Positions 7,303-14,390 of a stretch of 21,136 nt of DNA are shown in pieces. The DNA is from JBEGTT01 sp041179245. GTDB taxonomy: Bacteria > Pseudomonadota > Gammaproteobacteria > Burkholderiales > Rhodocyclaceae. The stretch lies in the NCBI GenBank assembly GCA_041179245.1, contig JBEGTT010000241.1, forward strand, positions 1 through 21,136, read 5' to 3'. The position numbers and the translations under genes were made by a program. Below the pieces are notes generated by a model. That model ran no database searches, was not told the origin of the DNA, and worked only from the letters and a program-made list of their open reading frames with translations. How positions within the stretch are numbered: the first letter of the stretch is position 1; each line of letters begins with the position of its first letter.

Positions 7303-7989
7303 CTAGAGGTTAGCTCCGCCTTTGACTAACACGCCATAGAGGCTGGGTCGGCCAAGCCAAATAAGCAAATCATCAAATCCGGCGGTCTGGGGATGACTCT
7401 CGTAACGGGGAATTTGGCTGTCGAGTTCAAAGCTGGCATTTTCCCCGTTAAGTTGGCCATCTGGTCCGCTGGAAATGAGGATGGCGATGGGCCTTTCTAC
7501 CTCGGACGTCAGTTTGTTGCCCGAGAAATCAACAACGCTCAAATTGCTGATAAAAGTGGTATTGAGTGAAATCCGCTGACTGAATGAACGGGTGAATGCA
7601 GGGTCAACCCGATACACAATTCGCCCAGCCTGACTTCCTGGTAGCAGCCCAAACCAGCCATCTCCTTCGGCTAGCCCAAGCGTGCGAAAAGGAAGCCAAC
7701 CCTCGCTGGGGGAATTGATGCAGCTATCTGCAGCGAGACCATAGTTGCTGTCGCTTGGGTTAGTTTGCCAATCGGGACAGGGTAGGTTGCCATTCAGGAG
7801 TGCATAAGCCATCAGCGCCTCACGCGCTGTTTCCAGTTTCTGTTGGCTCAGTTGGATGGCCTGTTGTTGCCGCTGTTGCTGAAGATTAGGTAGCAAGTTG
7901 CTGGCTAGCAGGGATACGATAATCAGCACAATGGAAAGCTCAATAAGACTAAAACCAGCCATATATTTGGTGCGTGGGTTTGCTGTCAT
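7303..7989 (-). CDS. Type IV prepilin-like protein (last gene of pilus operon)
   Basis: Prepilin or pseudopilin of 228 residues. A 12-residue basic leader ends in Gly12 before Phe13, followed by FSLIELSIVLIIVSLLAS. That is the canonical prepilin peptidase/N-methylation site with Glu at +5 (E17) and a hydrophobic helix to about residue 31. The coiled-coil-like NLQQQRQQQAIQLSQQKLETAREAL stretch follows, typical of the pilin stem helix. The globular part has LPCPDW (about 70-75), GWLPFRTLGLAEGDGW and a RPIAILISSG strand, a pattern shared with the larger prepilin-like protein encoded just upstream. There are few cysteines (in LPCP and DSC). It may be a minor pilin or the filament subunit; which cannot be told from sequence. 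The start at 7989 lacks a clear ribosome-binding site, and M10 is an alternative. Confidence 0.85.
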   Translation of the reverse strand: MTANPRTKYMAGFSLIELSIVLIIVSLLASNLLPNLQQQRQQQAIQLSQQKLETAREALMAYALLNGNLPCPDWQTNPSDSNYGLAADSCINSPSEGWLPFRTLGLAEGDGWFGLLPGSQAGRIVYRVDPAFTRSFSQRISLNTTFISNLSVVDFSGNKLTSEVERPIAILISSGPDGQLNGENASFELDSQIPRYESHPQTAGFDDLLIWLGRPSLYGVLVKGGANL

Positions 7990-8010
7990 CGTTTTGTGGA
8001 TTTGGTCGGT

Positions 8011-9540
8011 TTAATCGGTACAGCCGATGGATAAAGACAAATCAGGACGCAGACAGACCATCTGATCATTTCCTGCCGCACCAAATATTCGTCCATTACT
8101 GGCGACACTAGTAGCGTTTTGGTTTTCCAAGTAATTGGCGACATTTTGTTTGTCTGCATTGGTCAGACGGGTTTGCCCTACCAATGTACTACCCGCATAC
8201 AGAACGATGGCTGCATAGGGGCGACCGTTTACCTGTAGGCAATTACTGGATTGGCAGGTATTGGCATAACCTGTCGCGGGCTGAAATGCGGGCGCAACGG
8301 CATAAAACAGATGGTCTTTCCACTTTTCCAACCAGCCATCCGGCGAATCCTTGTGCGTTGAGCTGTCACTCGCCGTAGGGTAGCCGGCGATGGGTAGCAG
8401 ATCCGTACAGTTGTTGGTGCGGAAGAGCCGGCAGTCAGTATCTGTGCTACTGGCGCATTGCGCTATCGTTCCCAGCAATGCAGTGCTAGCCAGTGCCTGT
8501 TTGGTGTCCCATAACAGCATCGGAATACGTCCTGCCAGCAAATTTTTCTGATCATTAAAACGGTCATTTTTGAAGGTATTTGGGGCAGCAGATGAGAGCT
8601 TAAGTGGGGCAGCCCAAGGTAATCTTCCGTATTGTGAATTAGCTAGGACACTGCCTTTTAAGGCAAATTCTCGCAGGCAGTTGGCTACGCGTTGGGCTAA
8701 TGCGGGTTTGGTATTCGAGGGGGCTGTGAGATAGGTGGGGTCAAAAAAGGCGGTTCCACTTTTGAGAAGCGGGCGTTTTTCCAGTACGCTGAAGAGTTCT
8801 TGACGGGTAATCCAGACCAGTCGGTCGTTAGGGGGTTCTGGCGTTGCTTGTACGGTAAAAGCCTGCATGAAGTAACTGATCCCTTCGGGATCAGGGGACA
8901 GGCTAGCATTGCTTCCACCGGGAAACGCATCCAGAAAATTTTCCGGGATAAGGTCGCTGGTGCAGGTATTTTTACCCACCAGCGTGCGAGCTTGGCCCGG
9001 CTGAGGTTTACCTGGGGCAAAGACGACCGCTATCACGTCATCAGCCAAGGTGAGCGCGCCGCGATTCCCTAAGGTTTGCACCACCAGCTGCCCCGGCACG
9101 TCCGGGTTGAGTAAATCTGCTTTGGGATTAGCTTTGTAGTTGCCGCTGATGGCATACCAGAGGCATTCACCGCTAGCATCCATCAAAGGAGGTAAACCAA
9201 GCGTGGTCCACGGCAAACGTCCTAACACTGAAACGCCTTGTTTTCCACATTGCGGGGCTTCTTGCCCGGCATTATTGGTGTTGTCGAGGCTGGGGCAAGG
9301 AAGATGACCGTAAACATAAGCTAAGCGGTTGGCGGTGTCTTTTTGGCGAATTTCAGGGTAACTCGCGGCATAACCCAATAACGCCATCTTGGCCGTCATT
9401 AAGGACTGTTCGGTGACCGCTTCCGATGGCTGAAGGAGGCTACTGTTTCGGGAGATCAGCCAGCTAGAGGTGCCAATAGCGAGTAACAAAGGCAGTACCC
9501 AGAAAATGGAAAAACCCTGTTGTGGGGATTGGTGTGTCAT
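8011..9540 (-). CDS. Large prepilin-like (pseudopilin) protein with duplicated domain
   Basis: Predicted inner-membrane/filament-tip protein of 509 residues. The start is ATG at 9540, which overlaps the stop of the upstream gene as ATGA; a TTG four codons earlier is less likely. The N-terminus MTHQSPQQG-FSIFWVLPLLLAIG resembles a prepilin leader with a Gly-Phe cleavage site, but Trp stands where Glu +5 is expected. This recalls GspK-type tip pseudopilins, which also lack that Glu and are large. Two similar modules follow. The first runs from about 77 to 187 (GHLPCPS, LGRLPWTTLGLP, CLWYAIS, AVVFAPG, GQAR). The second runs from about 304 to 457 (YGRLPWA, DGWLEKW, LFYAVAPAF, AAIVLYAG, GQTR). The protein is rich in cysteines, consistent with periplasmic disulfides. 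Confidence 0.75.
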   Translation of the reverse strand: MTHQSPQQGFSIFWVLPLLLAIGTSSWLISRNSSLLQPSEAVTEQSLMTAKMALLGYAASYPEIRQKDTANRLAYVYGHLPCPSLDNTNNAGQEAPQCGKQGVSVLGRLPWTTLGLPPLMDASGECLWYAISGNYKANPKADLLNPDVPGQLVVQTLGNRGALTLADDVIAVVFAPGKPQPGQARTLVGKNTCTSDLIPENFLDAFPGGSNASLSPDPEGISYFMQAFTVQATPEPPNDRLVWITRQELFSVLEKRPLLKSGTAFFDPTYLTAPSNTKPALAQRVANCLREFALKGSVLANSQYGRLPWAAPLKLSSAAPNTFKNDRFNDQKNLLAGRIPMLLWDTKQALASTALLGTIAQCASSTDTDCRLFRTNNCTDLLPIAGYPTASDSSTHKDSPDGWLEKWKDHLFYAVAPAFQPATGYANTCQSSNCLQVNGRPYAAIVLYAGSTLVGQTRLTNADKQNVANYLENQNATSVASNGRIFGAAGNDQMVCLRPDLSLSIGCTD

Positions 9541-11444
9541 GGGGATGGCCAACGTAGCTCCACGCCGTCACTACGTTTGATCCAGCCGTGGCTGGCGAGT
9601 TTGTGAGTATCGGTTTCTTGTGAGGCAGTGGATGTCGCTCGGATGGCTTTAAATAGTTTCCCAAGGAGTGAAAAATCTGAGCGCAGAGTGTCGTTTGATG
9701 TTGCGGACGTTGGCTTGGGCAAATCGCCTAGCGTGGTCGATGAATTGATGTCCGGCAATCGTTGCCAGAACAAACGGCAGGTCGTGTTCAAGTGGAGTTT
9801 TTCAGACCTATCGCTGTTTGGGCTAAGACTCCATTCGCAGGCCGTCATGTTTAGTAGGGCAGGTGCCGTTAAAACGAGGGATTCCAGTGCAAGTAAGGCC
9901 GCAGATTCAGTGTTTGTGCTAATCGAAAGAGCGAGAATTCCTTGGTTTCCTTGGTTTCCTTGGTTTCCTTGGTTTCCTTGGCTTTCTAGGTCAGCGGATG
10001 GGTTTGATGTCGTTAAGAACGTTTCTAATGTGGCTGATATTTTTGCTTTGGACGATGGGAGTGAGGATTGGGACGTGTAATTTTTAGCCCAGTGGTTTAG
10101 CCACTCCTGAAATTGGTTGAGCGAAGCGGGTATGAATAATCCGCGTTTCTCCGATTGGGTGTGTAGGGCAGAAAAATCGACGGGGTGGGTTTCATTGGCA
10201 GGGATGCGGATGTGAACGACAAATTTTAATTCCTCGTTGCCAGGTCTTGCCCCGGTATGTCCGAGGATGGACAGGCTTGCTAGTAACTCCTGTAGGGCAA
10301 GGGCTGGTGCGGAGGTGGTTTCGGGAAGGCGAATGCTGAGTGTGATCTGAGCCGGTTGGTGCGCATGTAGGCATTCCCAGCGAAGGTTTTCGAGCGAGAA
10401 ATCTGGGTATTGGTTGAGGATTTGTGAAAGTTGCAGGATGGCATTAAACAGGTTGGGGCAAGTATCGGTTTGGCTATAGGCCTCAAGTCGTTGCCATGAT
10501 TCTGGGTGCTGTGCTTGGTTTAACAATGTGGCTTCATCCAAGCGGGTTTCAAGCCCCGGTGTTTCTTGTCCAGCCGGCCAGCTAAACTTAAACCCTAGCA
10601 CAAGCGATAAAATGGCTATAAAAACGGCAGCCAGCAATTGAGCACGATGGGCTTTTAACTGTTGAAACCAAACTGGGGTGGTGAGTAGCTGAGAAGGAAT
10701 CGCTGATAAACGTGCTACTGATAACTGCTTAATCAGTTGCTGCGAGTAGATATTGGGTAGTTCACGTAGCTCTGCCTCTTGGTGACGGCCCAGAATATGG
10801 TGGGCCAGCAAGGTAGGCCGAAGGTGGTTGAAAGCGGCTTCCTCTTCGATATTGGCAGGGAGCAGACGGCTGAAGCGAAATTGCCCATGTACGCACAGAG
10901 CTGCCAACGTTCCTTCCGAGCTTTTACTGATCAGAAGTTCAATTTTGTGGGGGCTTGCGTGTTCGGCTGCTAGCAGTTGCCCCGGTGTGACCAATGCTTC
11001 GAGGAAATGTCCTTTGGACTGGATCGCGAAGAGTATTGGTAATAGTTGCTGTTCTGGTCGGTGACTCTCGGGTAATGCGATCAGCGATACCAGCGAGGGG
11101 TCTTTGATGGCGTTTTCTGCGTAGCGCCAAGGGGCTTCGGGTAGATGGGTTTTTAGTCGCTGAACCAGAAAACTCTGACGGTCACGACGACCTAATTCGG
11201 GGATATTTATGCAGCAACTGACCGGGTCTACCGCATCAGCCAATACACGCCAACATGCGTTGTGGAATGGAGTCGTTTTGTGGTTTTGTTCAAACCAACC
11301 TAAAAATGCAGCCGTGTTTTCCAGCGTCAGGTGCTTGGTAGGAGAAACCTCTCCCTTGATTGGTACCCGATAAATGTCAAAGTGTCCGGCTCGGGTTGCG
11401 TGCAAAACTAGGCGAGAGCGATTGGGTTGAGGTGGCCAGTTCAT
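9537..11444 (-). CDS. Single-pass GspL/MshI-like pilus assembly protein, uncharacterised
   Basis: I do not recognise a named family with certainty. The 635 residues show a roughly 265-residue cytoplasmic part, one helix (about 268-288, LLAAVFIAILSLVLGF) and a roughly 345-residue periplasmic part, the topology of GspL, MshI or a PilM-PilN fusion. The cytoplasmic part contains IPELGRRDRQSFLVQRLKTHLPEAPWRYAE (about 81-110). I recall similar stretches in unnamed proteins of betaproteobacterial pilus loci. The periplasmic part appears to hold two alpha/beta units, about 350-415 and 430-580, separated by Ser/Thr-rich linkers, which could correspond to GspL- and GspM/PilO-type domains. A QGN repeat lies at 489-502. 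The gene starts 6 bases after the GspF-like gene and its stop overlaps the next start. A role in the inner-membrane platform is inferred from topology and neighbours. Confidence 0.7.
   Translation of the reverse strand: MNWPPQPNRSRLVLHATRAGHFDIYRVPIKGEVSPTKHLTLENTAAFLGWFEQNHKTTPFHNACWRVLADAVDPVSCCINIPELGRRDRQSFLVQRLKTHLPEAPWRYAENAIKDPSLVSLIALPESHRPEQQLLPILFAIQSKGHFLEALVTPGQLLAAEHASPHKIELLISKSSEGTLAALCVHGQFRFSRLLPANIEEEAAFNHLRPTLLAHHILGRHQEAELRELPNIYSQQLIKQLSVARLSAIPSQLLTTPVWFQQLKAHRAQLLAAVFIAILSLVLGFKFSWPAGQETPGLETRLDEATLLNQAQHPESWQRLEAYSQTDTCPNLFNAILQLSQILNQYPDFSLENLRWECLHAHQPAQITLSIRLPETTSAPALALQELLASLSILGHTGARPGNEELKFVVHIRIPANETHPVDFSALHTQSEKRGLFIPASLNQFQEWLNHWAKNYTSQSSLPSSKAKISATLETFLTTSNPSADLESQGNQGNQGNQGNQGILALSISTNTESAALLALESLVLTAPALLNMTACEWSLSPNSDRSEKLHLNTTCRLFWQRLPDINSSTTLGDLPKPTSATSNDTLRSDFSLLGKLFKAIRATSTASQETDTHKLASHGWIKRSDGVELRWPSP
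9938..9983 (-). repeat. 9-bp tandem repeat encoding (QGN)4-QG
   Basis: On the + strand CCTTGGTTT is repeated exactly four times (9940-9975) with a further six matching bases to 9981 and TT before it. On the coding strand it reads CAA-GGA-AAC, giving Gln-Gly-Asn units in the periplasmic linker of the 635-residue protein. The unit is a multiple of three, so copy-number slippage would change length without a frameshift. Confidence 0.95.
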
Positions 11445-11450
11445 GGTGTT

Positions 11451-12650
11451 TTAGTGCAAACTTTGGCTGAGTTGACCATAAAGGGGGCCGAGCAGTGCCA
11501 TGGCAACCCACGCCAGTAAAAGTCCACTTCCTACGGTGACGGCGGGTTGCAAAAGACTATTGATTTGTCGGGAGGTTTGTTGGTGGCGTTGCTGGAGTTG
11601 CACCGCTAATTCCTGAATGGCACCAGCCAGATCGCCTGTTTTTTCTCCGTGTTGCAGCATGCGTAAGGTGGGGGTGGGCCAAGAGAGCGCGCTGGCCTGT
11701 TTAAAGGCAGCGCGTGTTTTCATCCCACCCGCAACCAGATTTTCTGCGTGAGCCAGTGTGTTGTGTAGCGCTGCATTGTTAACATTGCCTCTGCTCTCCT
11801 GCATGGCCTCCAGCATCGGAATTCCGTTTTGGTAAAGCAGACCCCAGGTGTGGGTGTAGCGAGCCAGTTGCTGCTGAAAATGTAAGCGCCCAATGATGGG
11901 TAGCCGTAAAAGTAGCAGGTCAATCTGGCGTTGGCTTTGTGGATGGATGCGATGCATGAGCCAAATCAGCAGGCCTAGGGTGAGTCCCCCAGCAAAAAAC
12001 AAGTGTCCATGTATTTTCAAGGTGTCGGTGACCCAGAACAAAATGACCGTGCTTAAAGGCAGGGTTTGTGCAGAAAAAATGGTCCGAAGCTGAGGGGCAA
12101 GATAAATCAACAGAAAAATAATCGCCGCAAAGACGCTGAAGGCACTCAGCAAAGGTTGAATTAAGGACTGTCGAGTTTGGCTCCGCTCTTTGACTTGCCA
12201 GTCGAGGTGTTCGCCGAGTTGTTGCAAGGTTTGTGGCAGATGCCCCGCATGTTCACCGGCGGCTAGGAGTCGAATCCATCTGGAATCTAGGCAATTGATT
12301 TGCTCAGTTAGTGCATCCGAAAGCGATTTCCCCTCCCGCAGAAGATGACCCAGATCCGTTAGCGCAGGATGGAGGGTACTGGTGTCCTGTTGAAGCTCAT
12401 CGAGTGCTTCATCAAGGGCGATACCCGCATTCAAGAGGGCGCTGAGTTGTTTGCACCAGTGGCTGAGTAGGTCGTCAGTTGGGCGCTGAACTGAGGAAAA
12501 TAAATCTTGGAAATAGCAGCGTTGAATCCGTAGAGGGGTTAGCTGTCGGCTCTGTAGCCGTTCATTTGCAGCGGCCTGATTTTCTGCCTCTAGGCGGGCA
12601 GTACGAATTTCGCCGTGGTGGGTAAGCGCGCGGTAAGCAAAGTGGGGCAT
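11451..12650 (-). CDS. GspF/PilC/MshG-like inner-membrane platform protein
   Basis: Polytopic platform protein that links the assembly ATPase to the pilus or pseudopilus in the inner membrane. The 399 residues match the family length (about 400). Two GspF domains are seen: the first around 63-187 (WCKQLSALLNAGIALDEALDEL, then LREGKSLSDAL and LAAGEHAGHLPQTL), the second around 265-390 (YTHTWGLLYQNGIPMLEAM, then GEKTGDLAGAIQELA). Helices lie at about 166-187, 216-233 and 368-390. The N-terminal FAYRALTHHGEIRTARLEAEN is the usual start of the family. It follows the ATPase gene by 12 bases with no strong ribosome-binding site, suggesting coupling. By position (secretin, ATPase, platform) it resembles MshG, but GspF or PilC naming is equally defensible. 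Confidence 0.92.
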   Translation of the reverse strand: MPHFAYRALTHHGEIRTARLEAENQAAANERLQSRQLTPLRIQRCYFQDLFSSVQRPTDDLLSHWCKQLSALLNAGIALDEALDELQQDTSTLHPALTDLGHLLREGKSLSDALTEQINCLDSRWIRLLAAGEHAGHLPQTLQQLGEHLDWQVKERSQTRQSLIQPLLSAFSVFAAIIFLLIYLAPQLRTIFSAQTLPLSTVILFWVTDTLKIHGHLFFAGGLTLGLLIWLMHRIHPQSQRQIDLLLLRLPIIGRLHFQQQLARYTHTWGLLYQNGIPMLEAMQESRGNVNNAALHNTLAHAENLVAGGMKTRAAFKQASALSWPTPTLRMLQHGEKTGDLAGAIQELAVQLQQRHQQTSRQINSLLQPAVTVGSGLLLAWVAMALLGPLYGQLSQSLH

Positions 12651-12662
12651 GTATTTGTGAGC

Positions 12663-14390
12663 CTAGTTGTGCTCGAAAAGCGGGGCGGGTGAAGTGCTCA
12701 AGGTGCTCAGAGAGACGGTGCGGCAAAGTTCTTCAAGGCTCGTTTCGCCGGCCATAACTCGCTGGCGCCCATGTTCTGCCAGATTCTGCCAGCCTAATTG
12801 TCTAGCCACCTTGGCTATTTCCCCGTGACTTAAACGGTGTTGGTCATCCAGCAAAATTTCTAGCTCAGGTGAAAATGGCAGAATCTCAATTAAAGGTAAT
12901 TGCCCTTGATAACCAGTTTGCTGGCACGCAAGACATCCTTTTGCCTTATGAAGCTGTAGCTGCTGTTGCTGATGATGTTCAAGCCCCAGCTGCTGTAATT
13001 CTGTTCGGGATAGTTGATGGGGAATACGACAACTTGGGCACAAACGGCGCAACAGGCGTTGGGACAGAATGCCGGTCAGACTTCCGCGTAGGGCGGCGAG
13101 GGGTAATTTGAGTTGCTGAAGCCTAGGTAATGCGGCAAATGGGCTGCTGGCGTGCAAGGTAGAAAAAACGCGGTGTCCGGTTTGAGCTGCACGTAAGGTC
13201 ATTGCCGCGGTTGCTTCGTCACGAATTTCACCCACCAGCAAAATATCTGGGTCTTGGCGCAATATGGCCCGAATACCATCAGCAAAATCTAGCCTAGGCG
13301 GATCAATGGCTGTTTGCCGAATGCCGGGTAGCGCATATTCCACCGGGTCTTCAAGCGTGCTGATATGCAGACTTTCGCGTTGCAAATGCCTGAGCATGGC
13401 GTAAAGCGTGGTGGTTTTTCCACTCCCTGTAGGGCCGGTAACCAGCAATAATCCCTCTGGTGTTTCAAGCAACCGGAGAAGTAAGTCAAATTGCTCTGGC
13501 GCTAAGCCTAGTGATGACAAGGGCCGTATGCCTTTGTTTCGATCTAATAACCGGAGCACAAGGTTTTCGCCATACAGGGTTGGCAAACTAGACGCGCGAA
13601 TATCAATCGTTCGGGAGGGCCGTTCGACGGTCATTCGACCATCTTGAGCATGGCGGGTATCGCTAATATCCATGCCATTCATGAGCTTTAGGCGAACCAA
13701 TAGCGAGGGCCAGAGATGGGCACGGAGAATGTGGGTGGTCCGTAAAAGACCATCGAGTCGAATTCGCATTTTGAGGACATGAAGGTCTGGCTCAAAATGA
13801 ATGTCAGAGGCACCTTGGTCAATCGCCTCGGCTAGCAACTCATCAACGAGGGTAATGGCAGCGTGGCCTTGATATAGATTCTCTGGTGACTCTTCAATAC
13901 GGAGTAGGGTTTTGGAAATGTGCGTGCGTTCAATGCCAAGGAGGCGTTCGATGGCGAGAGAAAGTGCTTTTTTACCGCCTAGGCAGGGGGTGATCAAAAT
14001 ACCGCCAGATAGGGCATGGCGAATTCGGTCCAGCTGAACCAGATCTTGCGGATGCGCCAGCACGACTTGAAGAAAGCATTGTCCATTGTGCTCAGTAAGA
14101 CGAATGGGTAGGCACTGTTCGGATCGAATGAAATCTGCGGGGAGGTAATTGAGTGCTTGTGTTGAAGGGACGATCTCGGCCAAATCGGGAGTATGGATTT
14201 CAAGCCGAGCCCCCAGTGCTAGGGTCAAGCTGGTTTCATCAATGAAATTAAGTTTGAGTAAAACCTCACCGAGCAGCATCGGATTTTGTCCTTGCTCTAG
14301 TAAGGCCAGCTCAAGTTCAATGTCGCTCAATAAATCTTGGTTAATGAGTAGCTGGCCGAGCTTTTCCGGATGGGGTGTCATCAGCGTCAT
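12663..14390 (-). CDS. GspE/PilB/MshE-like assembly ATPase
   Basis: Cytoplasmic hexameric ATPase that powers extension of the pilus or pseudopilus. With the ATG at 14390 it has 575 residues. This start overlaps the secretin stop as ATGA and has AGGA upstream; an in-frame TTG 17 codons earlier lies inside the secretin gene and is less likely. An N-terminal GspE-N/MshE-N region (about 8-130) precedes the core. Core motifs are GASDIHFEP, Walker A GPTGSGKT (319-326), the Asp box STLEDPVEY, Walker B LLVGEIRDE (384-392) and the His box AAQTGHRVFSTLHA. A four-cysteine zinc site (C451, C454, C486, C489) marks it as an extension-type ATPase of the GspE/PilB/MshE group, as opposed to PilT. The segment between the cysteine pairs is Gln/His-rich. 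Confidence 0.95.
   Translation of the reverse strand: MTLMTPHPEKLGQLLINQDLLSDIELELALLEQGQNPMLLGEVLLKLNFIDETSLTLALGARLEIHTPDLAEIVPSTQALNYLPADFIRSEQCLPIRLTEHNGQCFLQVVLAHPQDLVQLDRIRHALSGGILITPCLGGKKALSLAIERLLGIERTHISKTLLRIEESPENLYQGHAAITLVDELLAEAIDQGASDIHFEPDLHVLKMRIRLDGLLRTTHILRAHLWPSLLVRLKLMNGMDISDTRHAQDGRMTVERPSRTIDIRASSLPTLYGENLVLRLLDRNKGIRPLSSLGLAPEQFDLLLRLLETPEGLLLVTGPTGSGKTTTLYAMLRHLQRESLHISTLEDPVEYALPGIRQTAIDPPRLDFADGIRAILRQDPDILLVGEIRDEATAAMTLRAAQTGHRVFSTLHASSPFAALPRLQQLKLPLAALRGSLTGILSQRLLRRLCPSCRIPHQLSRTELQQLGLEHHQQQQLQLHKAKGCLACQQTGYQGQLPLIEILPFSPELEILLDDQHRLSHGEIAKVARQLGWQNLAEHGRQRVMAGETSLEELCRTVSLSTLSTSPAPLFEHN

Noticed and set aside
12869..13111. + strand ORF opposite the ATPase gene (80 codons)
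   Set aside because: Antisense shadow of the conserved GspE-like coding sequence with no initiation signal; other antisense ORFs in the window were dismissed for the same reason.
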